Source of the DNA: Myotis daubentonii
Taxonomy: Eukaryota; Chordata; Mammalia; Chiroptera; Vespertilionidae
Assembly (NCBI RefSeq): GCF_963259705.1
Contig: NC_081849.1
Span: 51,494,093 to 51,558,092 of the forward strand
Reading direction: 5' to 3'
DNA: 64,000 bases
How positions within the stretch are numbered: the stretch's first letter is position 1; every line of letters begins with the position of its first letter. This document shows positions 27,701 through 42,500 of this stretch, in pieces. The position numbers and the translations under genes are program-made. The notes beneath the pieces were generated by a model. That model ran no database searches and was not told the DNA's origin. It saw only the letters and a program-made list of their open reading frames with translations.

Positions 27701-30700
27701 TATTGGGGTTTTTTCCAACAAGTTATTGGCAGTTAAATTAATTTAGTGAGTTTCTCCAATGTCTAGATCACTCTTTTGCCCATCTTCAAGACATGAAACT
27801 TGGCAAAACACTATTTGTACTCAACACTCTTCTAACAGAAAATATTTCAGTATGTTCCATAACTGGAAAACCCCTTAAAGGTTTATTTTTATTAAAGTAA
27901 AATATAGTCTAATCTCTTTCTTTTTCAGATTTCAACTTTTTTCTGCTTTTGTTGTGTATGTGTCCCTTCACACTGATATTAACATATTTTCATCCAATTT
28001 TATTCCCAATATATTTTTCTTCAAATAATTTGATGAGTATATATACAATTTTGTGTCTTATTTATTTGACCTTCTGTTTTATCAAAAACATTTTTTCATG
28101 TTATTAAGAACTCTTCATAACGTGAATAATATTCAAGAATATAAGTCAGTCCTAGCCAGTTTGGCTCAGTGGATAAAGCATCAGCCTGCAGACTGAATAA
28201 CCCTGTGTTCGATTTTGGTCAAGGGCACATCCCAGGTTGCTGGCTCTATCCCCAGGAGGGGGTGTACAGGAGGCAGTTGATCAGTGATTCTCTCTCATCA
28301 TTGATGTTTCTATCTCTCTCTCCCTCTCCCTTCCCCTCTGAAATAGATAAAAATATATTTTTTAAAAAAGAATATAAATCAATCATGATTTACTTAGTCA
28401 TTTCCCTAATGTGGACATTTAAATTCATTTTGATGATTACTATTTAAATAGTGCTATCATGAACATGTTTGTATATACTAGTACATATTGTCCAACTTCT
28501 GACTCATTCCTAAGGATAATTTCCTAGAAAGGATCCCTGATGCAGAGACAGACAATAAGCACATTTACAATTCTCTCTCACTCTCTCTTGCCTTTCACTT
28601 TTTATGGGGAGAAAACATGAAACTTTTCTCCATAAAGTTTGTTCAGGTTTCCATTTTCACTACCTGAGTAGAGAAAGCATATCTTCATCTTATAAAATCC
28701 CCATCAACTCTGAGTATATATTACTTTAGTGTTTGCTAATTTGGTAGGTAAAATAATATTTTAAGTTTACTTATCTGATTGCAATGCATTGGATAATTTT
28801 TCACTTATTAGCCATTTTTATTTTTTCTGTTTGATTTTCTGATTCTTTATACATTTTACTTATGAATTATGTGAATTCTTCATATCAGGGACACTGTGTT
28901 CCATTGACATTGAGACATGCATTTTTCAAATTTTCACATCTCTGACATTGGGATACATCTTACAATCAATTGCATCTTTATAATTGAAAGTATTTTTTTC
29001 TTTCTTTTTGGCACAAAATATAATGGGCATTTAACAATCCTTGGCATCTTAGTAAATGTAATATGATATTAACTCTTTATCAATCATGTTTATTTCACAT
29101 AGTTTTCCCAGTTATTATTTAACTTTCATTTTTGTTTTCTTCTATATGTGTCCTTTATTCTGTATTTCTGAGTCCAGGTCCATCCCCCATTTTTAGTTAT
29201 CCTCCAGGAAGAATCCACTCATTATTATACTTTCCATTTTGCCCAGAGATAATTACCAAGCCTACATTTTTCAGATCCACCTGACCTTTCACTCTCCAGC
29301 ATTTTCAAAGCTTTCAGGAAGTCTCAAGCTATTTAAAGTGTTTAGTTACATATGCCACCGCCATTATCCTATCCTTTCCTTTTCACCTTCTGCCTCATTC
29401 TCTCTCCTTGACTTTCTGCCATAATTAAAATATATATATATATTGAGTTTGGTATCTTAATGGCATGTTCTTAATAGTTCTTAACTGCAATGAAAACTAC
29501 TTTTTCTGTGTGCTTTTTGACCTTTTATTATTATACTAGAGGCCCGGTGCATGAAAGTCGTGCACTGGGATGGGGGGAGGGAGTAATCCCTCAGCCCGCC
29601 TGCACCCTCTCACAGTCCAGGAGCCCTCAGGGGATGTCTGACTGATGGCTTAGGCCCGCTCCCCACGGGAAACCAGCCTAAGCTGGCAGTTGGACATCCT
29701 AAGCACTGCCGCAGAAGCAGGAGAGGCTCCCACCACCACTGCGCTCGCCAGTCGTGAGCCTGGCTTCTGGCTGAGTGATGCTCCCCTTATGGGAGTGCAC
29801 TGCCCACAAGGGGACAGCTCCTACATTGAGCATCTTCCCCGTGGTGGTCAGTATGCATCATAGAGACTGGTTGTTCCGCCATTCGGTCGATTTGCATATT
29901 AGCCTTTTATTATATAGGATTTCAAATGCACTCTCTATGCATTTCTGGCCCATTAAGGAACTCTTTAACATATTTAATATTGTTTCCAACTTATATACTT
30001 TATTCATATTTATCTTTTAATGAAAGGTAAGTACCTATTCAGTTGTCCGTGGTTTGCTGCATTTTCCAAATTTCAAACCCCTATCTGTCTGCTTCTGCCT
30101 CATTATTTATAACTATTTTATTAACTTATTTCATAGAGCTCTTTGCTCTGCTTTGGAAAGTGCTTGTTCTCAGTGTTTACATATGGAAAACAGTTCTACT
30201 TGTTCCCAATTGGAGCTTGAATTGACTATTTGCTGGTTAAATTATTCTTTCTACTATAACATTCAGTAGGCTTGGCCTCAAAGGTTAGGGTACCACAAAG
30301 CAAAGACTTAATGGTCCATAAGAAAGGCATTTGGGGGCACTATTAATTAAACTTAGGTATGGCTTTATTTTTTGCTTCATGTTTGACTGATCTGAAAATT
30401 GAGCCAATGATCTCCAACTCCAGTAGTGAGATTGACATAATGCATCCCAGAAATTTACTTTTGTAATTTTTTAATCATTCAATTGTTGTTTTTTAATAAG
30501 TATAGTTGGTATAGATTGGTTATATTAGTTTCAGGTGTACAATGTAGTGAGTCAACATTTTTATACCTTACAATATGATCACTCCATTAATTCTAGTAAT
30601 CATCTGTCACCATGTAAACTCATCACAATACTGTTGACTATCTTCCCCTTTCCCTTTATACCCATCCCCCACTCTCTCCCTTCTGGTAACCATCCCTTTG

Positions 30701-33700
30701 GTCTCTGTTCAAACAAAACAAAACAAACAAATAAACAAAAACAGACTCATAGAAACAGGAATTCCCTCCAAGGAAACTCAGCCCAAAGGATCGCAGCTGT
30801 TAGCATTTTATAAACATGTTCCTTACTTTGTCACCTTTTATTCCTGGTTTACCACATTCTCCACGTACACCCTAAAAAAGAAATAAAATAAGACATTTGT
30901 AGTTATTCAGTGTTACGATTTTCCTCTTAAGGATTTTCCCAGAAGAATCTTATGACATAAGCACTCTGATGGATTATACCCAGTTTTATCCTCAATCCTG
31001 TAGGTTGTTTGGGCATTGAACTCTGAAAAATTTTATCCATGAGTCATCTTTAACTTGACAAAATCAAATCACTGGTACCACTTAATGAGGCTTAACATTG
31101 TTGAGAGATGGATGAAATTAAAAGAAAAGCTAAGGTTTACTGAGCATCTACCATATATTATATGCCCTTTGCATGTGTGACTTAACTGAATCCACAGTAT
31201 AGGCCAATGAGATCAGTTTTAGAATTCTCATTTTATAGATGAGGAAACTTATCTCAGTGAGATAACTTCTCTCCATCATAGAGCCAGGAAGAAGAATCAA
31301 GATCAGAATCCAGGTCTACCCAGACTCAGGGCTGTATTTCCATAGCACCATGCTCAGTACCAACTTTGATCGAGTAGTAGCTTTTGCCCAGAGAGTGTGA
31401 GGGAAGAGTCCTGAGACCATGTCATGACTTGGTAGGGAAAGGAGCCATGATGGATGAGCAAGGTCTGCTCTGAGAGCGAGAGAGCGGGGCAAGGTGGCCA
31501 GCACGCTATGCATTTTCCATCATCATTCTCCACTGTCCTGCCTTTCCTAGAATATCAATGAAAAAACTAACATATAAATTATGTTTCACAGTTTATTATT
31601 AATGGTATTTTAGAAATTAGCTTTAATTCATCTGACACCAACTGTCTGAGGTAGATATTTTTAGCCCAATTTTACAGTATGAAATTTTGTGATTCAAAAA
31701 GGTTAAGTAACTTGCTCAGGACTTCTAAGACTTCTAATAGTTGAACCAAAATGCAAGAGTCTATTGGGATAACAACTAAAGTTAGCATTTCAAAGAGCTT
31801 TCATATATGTATATATTCTGAGCCGCAGACCAATTCATATTTTTAAGATAAGGCAACTCAATTGGAGATGTACTTGAATACACATGCTAGCCCATGACTC
31901 CTAGTCCAGTGCTCTCCCTACTAGTTTCTGCTTCTGCTGCTGCTTTGTTTCCTATGTGCTGCTCTAAGTGTGCTATTCAAAGTGCCACTGCACAATGACA
32001 TAAGGGACGTGCACTAACATGGACTTCAGTGCCCTGCTTCCTTCATCAGGGAAGTCTTGCTATGAAAAATAAATGTCAGCTGAACTAAACAGTGTACTTA
32101 GTGGTCTGTTGGATTTATATTTTGGTGGAAACTTCATCTTTCCACAAAATAGCCACAAAAAGTTCACAAATTGACAGCCAGCCTGCCCACCACACTTTGA
32201 ACAGTGGCTGCTCCAAGAAGGGTAACCAGCAACTATGGATGCACAGTATGTGCCAAAGCCTTTATATTGTTGTTAATCCCCACACCAGCCTTGCCAGGGA
32301 GATATGTCTCCATTCACAGATAAGGAAAATGAGGCTCAGAGAGATTAAGGAACTTCTCCATGACCACAAGCTGAGTCCGTCAGACCCTCAGGTCCATGTT
32401 CTCCATTAGCCACCGAAAGCTGAACAAAGCTCACTGCCACGGTCTGTAGGTTCCTTCCCACTTACTCCACCCTTCTGCCTAGGGTGCTGCCTGGGGTAGT
32501 GCTGGCACTGGAGTAGGAAAGAGGAAGGCACGATTCTTAGGTCCAGCTATGCCTCTGTTCAAAAGCAATCTATTCTCTCTCTACATCGTGTGAGTCAAAC
32601 TGACCCAGGAAAAACTGAGCCCTCTCTTAGGACAAGTCGGACATTTACTTCTGAATGCAAATGGAAAATCACTCTTGAAGAATCTATTAGAAGGCAATTA
32701 ATTTAATAATGTTGGATGGGAATAAAATGAGTCAACCAGCAAAATACCAAACAGAAAAGTACCATAAATACACTCCAAAGTATTTTGGCCAGAATTCACA
32801 TTCCATTAGTCCAGACAGATTTGTTCGCTATAGGGTCCTGGGGAACAGCATTTGTTGGGGGAGGGGTGCAGATTTCCATCAATTAAAATATTGTACTCAT
32901 GTTATTTGCCTTTGCAAAGGCATTTTCGTTTTTGGTGGGATCATTAGTCCCCGTGGAATGGCCACATGACACAGTTCCAGAGAGAAAGTGCTTCAGAAAG
33001 CTGCAAACAGATTAGCTCTGTTCCCAGCCTCTGGCTTCTGATGCCACTGCTCCTGCTGAAATTCTGGTTTGAATGTCCGTGGGTCAGGGTCGCTGTGCTC
33101 TGACAGCTTATATTTTCCAAATGCGAACTCCTCCAGTGACTCTATAATTCCCCAGAAGTTTAAATGAATATTGTCTTATATAATATACATAATCTTCCTG
33201 GTGTTGATAGTTAGCTTGTTGTGTAAATCATAATTTTTCACAACTACATATGGGACAATTTTGTAATCATGGAACTTTTTAAACTTTCCCACATTATCAT
33301 TTATTTCCTGTCTCTTCCTGATAGCACCTTACACTTACAGACCAGCAAAAAGCAAACAATTTATTATCACATCCATTGTTTCGTTTGAGTGTCTGAAAAT
33401 TAGGGAGACCTGGATTAGTCCAGTTCCATTTAGATGATGAAATAGACACTCCAAGAGGTTGAGTTTCCAGGTTCTTATGGCTAAGGGCAGAATCACGGCA
33501 TTTCTTACACTCTTCCTCTTTTAGGCCTCACGTTTCCAGTCCCTGGGGATATATTTCTTTTCCTGTATGAAGGTTTACCCCTAATATTTGCAGAGCTCAG
33601 GGATGAGGACAAGCAGAGGCCCACATACGATGTATCTAAATAGTTGGAAGTTATAAATCAAGCTAATAAACTAGTCATGTTCTAGCTTCCTTTCTTGACA

Positions 33701-36700
33701 AATAGGCCTTCAAAAGACATTTTAAATCATAGAATTTGGGGGTTCCTCAAGAGGTCCATGCAGGAGTACAGCCCCAGCCTAAGCCTAGCCCCACTTCTCT
33801 TCCCACGTCCAGTTCCTTCCGCAGCAAAAGATGCTGAAAGTGTGTGTACACGAAGGTGCCCACATAGCACAAAGCTGCCTCCCAGGCTCCCTCCTATTCT
33901 AGCAAACAGCTCTGACCACTTTGCAAGGACTTTTGGGGTCTTGGTTACCAAAGCATGACCTAGGGCCTAGGCCATGGGGGCAAAGGCCTCTCGCCCTGCA
34001 AATCCTGGCTCTGAGGGTTAGGAGTCGGGGCACAGTTACATTACTTCTGCGAGTTAGTTTTCTTTAAGCAGGGCCTCTGAAGTGCAGGCCGCTTGCCCAG
34101 ATCTGAGGGTTGTACCACCTGTAGGATGGAATGGATGGTAAGGATGTGTTCAGATTCTGTACAGGTATAATAATAGACCAGTAGCAGACTTATTAATGAA
34201 CCAATAAACACTCTCAAAGGTTCCTGAGCCCCAGTCCAACTTGTTTATTTCTTTTGAATCAGCCTGTTAACTTATTTTGAACTAGTTTGATCAGTTCCCT
34301 AACCTGTAATTTGCAAATAATCTACCAACCCATTCCTTTCCTGTGTTTGTTTGTCAAATTCACTCCCTGCTACAGTCTCTACCCAGACGCCTAACCAAAG
34401 TCCGTGTTTCTTCACTGCTTAACAAACATAAATCATCTTTCTCCTATAGGAGAGCTAGGTGCCTAGGCTTTATAGGAAGTTAAGCAGCAAAGGAAACTAA
34501 TTGCAGTATTTCTGCATCCGTTTGTACACGGACACTTTTCATCTGGATACCTGTGCTGCATGGCTGTTAAATTGGGGTTCTCTGTTCATGTCTGCAGAGC
34601 TCAGAGAGACTACATACAATCTCAGGCACCTCCCACCCCTTACAATACACACCCAGATCTTAAGTTGTATTATTACTAGAGGCCCGGTACACGAAATTCA
34701 TGCACTGGGAAGCTGGGGGGGAGGTCCCTCAGCCCGGCCGGTGCCCTCTCACAGTCTGGGAACCCTTGGGGGATGTCTGGGGGGGGGGGGGAGTGACAAA
34801 CACATGAAAGGAATGGGTTGGTAGATTATTTGCAAATTACAGGTTAGGGAACTGATCAAACTAGTTCAAAAGAAGTTAACAGACTGATTCAAAAGAAATA
34901 AACAAGCTGGCAGTCAGACATCCTTAGTGCTGCCCTGGAGGTGGGAAAGGCTCCCACCACCACTGCTACACTCAGCAGCCGTGAGCCCAACTTCTGCCTG
35001 AGCCACCAGGGGGCAGCTCCTGCGTTGAGCGTCTGCCCCCTGGTGGTCAGTACGCATCATAGCAACCCGTCATTCCACTGTTAGGTCGATTTGCACATTA
35101 GCCTTTTATTATATAGGTTTTTGTGTCAACATAGTTAAGACTGTATTTGCGAGTTAGGAAATCCCGACTTACAAAAATAAAGGAAAGGAAGTTTTATTCA
35201 GTACATCAATGCAGTGATGTTTCTGGAATCTCGTCTATTTGCTGTTACAAACTTACCTTCTCACCCTTGTACCCAGGAATTCCCTAATTTAAAAAAAAAA
35301 AGAAAAGAAAAAGTGAAATATGATATTAGAAGGCATAGTTAGAGGAAGTACTTTATGTTTTTCATTTATAACATACAATAAAACACCTCTGTAAAGTCTT
35401 GGAAAATAAAACCGTATAGACCTAGGCTATTTCTCTTTGCACTTAGGGACTGTGCATTTACTAAGGAGAAGAGAAACTAATTTTCCATGTATTACATTTA
35501 CTCTCAGTTCCAGGTATTTTTTCAAACCCAAATTCTTGCCCTTTGGCCTGAAACTGAAGATGAGACTAGACACTGAAACTCATTGTACAAATGAAGACCT
35601 GCAAGGGTCCTTTCAAATTGTTACATTGACTTTTAAACGAACTATGAGCAATCACAACTGAGAATTTTCCACAGGGACTGGTAGAGAAATTGGCTTTGAG
35701 AACGAGCTGGAATAATGAATGTCCTTCAAAATGTGCATAAATGTTTATATTCTTTATGGTCCCTGTTTCACATTCAGTCTAGAATATAAACATCAAGGAA
35801 ATGAATGGTTCCTTTTTCTACCCTAATGAGACAGTGCGCTTTGATTTACTAAGTTTTATCTCATGCTAAATAAGGGGCTCCTGTGCTCCTCTTGGGAACC
35901 CTGCACAGCCCTCTCCATATGTCACTGCCCATAAGCTCCTGAAGTAATACAGTGGCGAATAAAAAAGGGACTGGGAGTTACCAACTTTACACAACAGCAA
36001 GTCTTTTCCATAAAGGATTTCCTGTCTTCTTCATACAACTGTAGTTTTCAAGTATGAGAATGGACTTGTAAGGCCGATTTTAAGTGGGCTGTAGAAACCA
36101 GGGGCATAGAAAACTATTCTTGCAGTTACATGTAAGTCAGCCTACAACATTCTGTTCTGTGTGTGACTTCGTTACAAAAGGAAAAAGGAAAACTTCAAGG
36201 AGGAAAGAATGCTTCTCGGTCAAATGAGTGGTCACTGAGAGATAGAAGATAAAAGTGGGACTAATCCAAGATATCATTGCTGCAATTTAATTCATTTTGG
36301 GGAATATTAATTCACATAAGTGGCTTAATTTTTAGGATGGTGCTTAAAATGAAGGCTCATGTATAAACAGTTAAATTAGGGTCTTTATTAAAACAATTCG
36401 TACTAGCAGCACTAAAAAAGCTAGACTTCTGATCTTAGGGAACTTGGGGTGCTTTCCACCGCTTACATCATACAACCATAGTTCAAATTCTGTCATTACT
36501 TTATGTTAAAAGAATTAAGACTGCATTTTAGAAGGAACCAATACAGTTTCGGTTTTTTTTCTTTCTGAAATCTCTGGTTCATTTTATTATTTGGTTGCTA
36601 TCAGTTTTCTTCCTTACTTACTTCCTTTCATGGCATTTTTTTTTTAAATTTCAGAGATGAAGGGAGAGGGAAAGATGGATAGAAATAACAATGACGAGAG

Positions 36701-39552
36701 AGAATCATTGATCAGCTGCCTCCTGCACGCCCCCAACTGGGGATCAAGCCCACAACCTGGGCAAGTGCCTTGACCAGGAATCAAACCCTAACCTCCTGGT
36801 TCATAGGTAGATGCTCAACCACTGATCCACGCTGTCCAGGCTTTTCATGGCATCTTAATTATTAGTTTTAAAATATCCAAAACTGCACTTGTGGGTCTCT
36901 GCCAAACTTGTTTTTGACTTTCCTATTTCTATTCATGGTATCATCATATTTCAAATCACACAGTATCAAAATTTTATAATCATCTATTCTTTCTACTCCC
37001 CCCTTACATTCCTTCAATCCAACCAGTTAAAATTATCCAACAGCTTCCACTGCACTATTTTATATCCACTCTCCTGACCCAGGCCAACAAGGCGCTATGT
37101 GATCTAGCCTCTGCCTGCCTCTGTAGCTTCGCCTCCCACCTGCTTCATCAAGTCTGGCTTCTTTCCATTTCCTGAGTCGGCCCAGATTGTTCCCACCTCA
37201 GAGCCTTTGTCTCTGCTGCTCTTTCTGCCCAGAACATCCCTTGTTTCATATTCCCATAGCACTTCTCACTGACTGAAATTCTTTTCATTCGTTTGCCTAT
37301 TTATTGCCTCCCCCTGCTAGGACACTTTGTGCAGCAGGGACTGTCTGTCTTGCTCACTCCTGTATCTCCAGCACCTAAAAGAGGGCCCAGCACATAGAAG
37401 GTGCTCAATAAATATTTGCTGAATATATGAGTTAGAGTCACTCCCCACATTCTAGCATTTCTTTCCTTTCATGGTTCTCACAATGTCCTCTTCCTTTCTA
37501 CTTTGTCATCATTGTAGCCCAGTTCTGTGCAATAGAATGGGAGCTCCAAATGGGAGCCCCATATGTCATTTTTAATTTAGTGATAGCCACAAAAAAAAAC
37601 AACAATGAACGGGTGAAATTAATTTTTAATAATATATTTTATTTATCCCAATAGGTCCAAAACTCTGTCATTTCCGCATATAATCGTATAAAGAATATCA
37701 ATGAGGTCATTTACATCTATTTTGGGGATACTAAGTCATCCAAACTTGGTGTGTACTTTATTTCTAAAGCATGCCACAATTCAGGCTGGCCATGTTTCAG
37801 CTGCTCAGTAAACACAGGCGGCTGGTGGCTTTCATATCCTCCAGAGCAGCTCTAGCCAGTTCCCTGTTATTTCTCATATAGGCTGTAGCAACAAACCTTC
37901 TAAGTGCTTCTTCCTTCTGCTTATTCCCACTTAAATTTCTCTTTTAGAGCCATGCCAGACTAATCTTCCAAATACACAGTCTTGGGTCATATGCCTCATC
38001 TAAAATCTCAGGGGAAGTGCCCATCACCTAGCAAAGCCGAGACCTTACAACCGGCATAGAGCACCCACTCTTCAGGCACCCTATCTCACCATTTCCCAAT
38101 ACACTGCCTTCCCTCTGGCTGCTGCTCATGGAATGCCTGTCCCTTCCACCTTCCTATTCTGTCTTTTCCTGTCACAATACTATACCCTTTGGGGGTCATC
38201 CCATAAAATCTGCCCTGCCAACTCCAATTTCTGAATTCCCATAATACTTTGTGCATGCAATTTTCACAATATTTTGACACTCTGCTTCATGTAGTAGCTA
38301 TTTTAAATCTTATCTCTCCTCTGATATAATAAATATTTCAAAAATATAAGTGCTTTGTCTTAATTTTATTTTCACTTAGTAAGCATGCTTTATATAAGGA
38401 AGATAATTGAGAAATGTTTCCTGAATAACTAACAGAAATTTCTGAATGGATTTCCATTGAAATTTCTAAACTGTCCATCAATCAGATTCTTTCATAAAGT
38501 TAATTTAAAAAAATGAAGAAAGCAGTTTTTAAAACCTCTGGGCTTTCACCCAAGGAGACACGGAGAGGAGAGAATTATCATGGCCTCCTTTTGTTCACTG
38601 TATACTTCTCTGCTATTTACTACACTATTGCAATTCTAACCCAAATGCTAATGAAACATTTTTCTGTAATTATCTTTCATGATAGTTCCAGAATTTTAAT
38701 TTTCTCTTTATTGAAAAAACAATACAAGAAGTAAAGCAAAATATTTTTCTTATTTGAGCCTTTCACAGGTGTCCAATTTAGTATCAGGGAATGAAATGTG
38801 GTTGACCACTCCTCTCATCATCTGTCTGATTGCTTGTGTGAGACATCACTAGTACCCGTACATATAAATCATTTTTGCACTTGCATTCCAGGGGTCAAAA
38901 TGGTCAGTTACAGAATCTTAGCACTCTGGGATTACTTCCTTAGGAAGGAATCCAGTTGTGTACATACCCCTGGGCCTCTTTCTCCAGGTTCCCCTTTTTT
39001 AGCATCACCCTGTGACAAACAAAAAACTCAGTCAGAATTCCACAGCCATGCAGAGGGACTGATTGCTCGATAAAATGCGTTATTCAGAATTCCCAGATTA
39101 GCAAGACAAGCCAGTGGGGGGAAAGTTCTTTGGCCTTTCCCATTGACATTTTCACCATGCAATCTAGGGAAGAAAAGAGCAGCTCAGATAACTTTAGCCC
39201 TTTAAAGTGAAGCCAGATGTAGAGGGTGCAGAGTCCAGGTACATTTTCACAGCTAAGGCCAAGTCTTGCATCCCAGTTTAACAACACAGCCATTGTTCTC
39301 AAATATAGCATTGTACCCACTAGGAGCCAGCCACTCTGGCTTTTCTCCAAGGGGCTTTGGAATGTTTTCCAAAATGTCCTAAAGAGTGATTGCTTGATTT
39401 CAGCAAGACTTAGGAAAATATATATTGTGGCACAAAATTACAAGCCAAATAAATGAAATGTGAATATAGACTTATAACAGGTATTTAACAAAACAAAACA
39501 CAAAGAAGACATAATGGCAATTTGAACCCATATGCTAGTAAGGTGAGTGTAG

Positions 39553-39594
<42 letters not shown>

Positions 39595-42500
39595 TTACAA
39601 AGATGCTTTACATTCCCTTTCTTTGACAAACATGCAATTGACAAAAATACTTTCATGCATTTAACTTATTATATTTTTCATTATCTCCCTAAGTATATTC
39701 TCAGAAATAAGTCATCGGGTTAAATATTTTAATATTCAATGCCTCTTATGTAGTGCCTAATTGCTTTCCACAATGTGCCACATTACCTTTGCAATGAAGA
39801 GCAAACTAGTTTCACCACTATATTGCTATCACTAGTTATTATGATTTTAATACTGCTGTGTTAACTGTTATAAAAAAAGAAATTTTTTTAAAAATTTGAA
39901 ACGCAGACTAAACCAAATTATGTGAACTAGAAAATTGATCTCTTCCCTGCCTCAAAATATAACCCAACAACCCTGAATGCCAAAGTGTCTACAGTGTGAA
40001 TTATTTGTATTAAATGGTATCTCAGTATCTCTATTTTAAATTTCATTCACTTATATAGTAAAATCAAATGTTTTTCTATTTCTTTATTTACTGGTTTTAT
40101 TTCCTCTCTTGGAAATTATTTGTGTCCTTTGACCAATTAATTATTAGAAGCTTGATATTTTCTTATTCATGTCATTGTCTTTATGTACTACAGAAATTAA
40201 CCCAATGTCCATTGTATTTGGTAAAAATATTTCCATATATGTTTTCCTTTTTATTTTAATCATTATGTTCATTATGCATAATTTATCCTTAAATTTTCAC
40301 ATAGTTATATCTACTAATCTCTGTTTTGTGATACCTTCAGTCACTCTAAAAGTCAGAACACCATCATCCCAACAATGATCAGAACAGATCATTAAAAATA
40401 ATTAATCTATAATTTTTTGATGGGTACACAAAGAAAAGATTTGAGAAAATGCTTGAAGTGTGAAAGAAAATCTGGTGTTTTTTCTATTATTATTATAGAT
40501 CAGTTATCTACAAAGTGAATCTATAAAAACATAAGTGTCTATGTCAGTCTGACTTGGAACATGTCTTAATAATTCATGGACATTGTACTCATTAATATGG
40601 GACATCACTATTTAATTACAAGCTTCTATTTGTTGGGTTCCAAGGTTTCCTAGATGTTTTGACTAAAACGGCCATTTGTTACTCAGAATTTGTAAATGCA
40701 AGCTAACAAAAACCAGATAGCTAATGTAGGAAATGAACATTTTGTATTTTTCACAGAAATCATCAGATTTTTGGCATTGACATATACTGCAATGCTCTTA
40801 ATTTTTCTTAATTTTTGTTCTAGAAATAAAGTTAGAAGAAGACACACTGATTTAAAGGAAAGCTGTTCATTCATTTACCGGGTTTCCTTTTGGTCCTCGC
40901 TCACCTTTGATACCCGGGTTTCCATGGGTACCCTAAAGGCAAACAGGAAAAAAGATTATATTGAACAGCCATCCTGTTAGTTTCTTAAACCTTACAATAA
41001 TTTCTGATCAGCTTTGTCCCATAAAATGAGGGAAGATTGTAAAAAACAAATACTTGACCTACCAAGAAGAGAGTCAACTCTATTCTCTCCTTTCCTATAT
41101 ACCAGGAAAGCTGCACTGTCTTGAATAGGCTGGTTCGCTAGATTATCCAAAAAAGGATAATGTCTCTCTCTCCTTGATATCCTATCCAAAAGACAATCTC
41201 CAAAGACGGAAGAAGAGAATTCTCCAAATCTTATTCCAGAAAGGTGCTTCATCTTCTTATTCTCAAACCATCAAAAAGCTCACTTTTCTGAGAACTGGTT
41301 CTGGGGGCACCCAATGAATGTTACATGACACAGTTCTTTATCCTTACTACAACATGGGACTATCTCTTCTAACAATATTCATTGACTGAAATTGTCAGGT
41401 TAGCTCAGTTATGGCAAGTGTTGCTACTGTTCATTCTAAAACATAATTGAATATCACAAGTAAACCTTCCACTGGTAATCCCTTGGTGTAATAAGTATAA
41501 ACCAAGACTTTATAGGAAGGGAAATTTAAGCCTTTGCTTTGGCTAAAATCAGCTTCTACTGGCCGTCACATTATCATGTAATGTATCAAACTTTGTATTT
41601 TGAAGTAAAAAAGACAAACATCCCCACTTTCTAATGCCTTGATTGGGAAGAATCCTATTATATAGGATTACATGCAAATTTTCAACGTATAAGCTTAGGT
41701 CTCAAGGTAACATGTGTCATAGGCTAAGAAGTTCACAGCACGCATTTCCCTTCCCATCCCCAAATACAAGTGTCAGTTCAAACATTTTACCCATGCACTT
41801 TTGTGAAATATCTCCACTGTGCTTCTGAACATTAAGGTTTGGAATCAAATAAAGGAAATACTGAAAAGGAAGCATAGATGCTATCGGATGATCAGCTATT
41901 AGAGAAATGTTCAGCATCTCCAGTCATCATAATGCTATTCCATGTCACAGAATTCACGCTAATCCCCAAGGCTCCCTGACCTCGGCTTCCTCCATACAAG
42001 GCCATGCGGCATTGCTCTTAGATGAGTGTAAAGACAAAGAGGTCTGTGTCGCTTGTTTCCAGGTGGAACAAACAAAGCTCTGCCTAAAGCACTGAGTGAT
42101 CTTTTTATATTTTCACTTCAGTATTGAGAAATTCTGGCCCCAATTGCCACATAAGAAGTGATGCTGAAATAACCTTTGGGGGAACAATTTAATCACTTTA
42201 AACCTTAGTTCAGGTCAGTAAAACCCCAGGCTTATTCCTAAGGACAGAAGGTATCCTTTTAGGAACAAAAGAGAGAGAAAAAACATTTCCTTTTTTGCTG
42301 CTTTTTGCACGCAACTGCTTTTCAACAGCACAGAATAATCCTGGTATTTTCAAGTGTGAGTAGAGTGATCATTGCTAGGACTTCCTGACTTGACCCTAAG
42401 CTCAAAGGAGAAATATACTCACCGGAAGGCCTGGTTCGCCTGGATCGCCCTTCTCACATTTACAAATCTTGGTTTCACACTGAATCATTAATGAAATACA

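Larger units (their letters stand above)
27391..30826 (-). other. COL28A1 intron, 3.4 kb
   Basis: Contains an old L1 split by a Ves SINE (27890-29180), a Helitron (29536-29919) and an L1 3' tail (30470-30715). The stretches 27391-27890, 29180-29535 and 29920-30470 hold AT-rich sequence with nothing I can name. Confidence 0.85.
30872..35256 (-). other. COL28A1 intron, 4.4 kb
   Basis: Contains several MIR fragments, one arm of a 121-bp inverted repeat (34236-34356) and the Helitron carrying the other arm (34676-35118). The segments 32420-33300 and 33490-34230 contain no repeat I can name. Confidence 0.85.
35284..38967 (-). other. COL28A1 intron, 3.7 kb
   Basis: Contains a Ves SINE, two L2 fragments and an old hAT, listed separately. 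The stretches 35284-36600 and 38340-38967 are AT-rich with no identified repeat. Confidence 0.85.

Noticed and set aside
28149..28230. tRNA-like sequence (TAGCCAGTTTGGCTCAGTGG)
   Set aside because: It is the tRNA-derived head of a Ves SINE, not a functional tRNA gene. The same applies to the other Ves and MIR copies.
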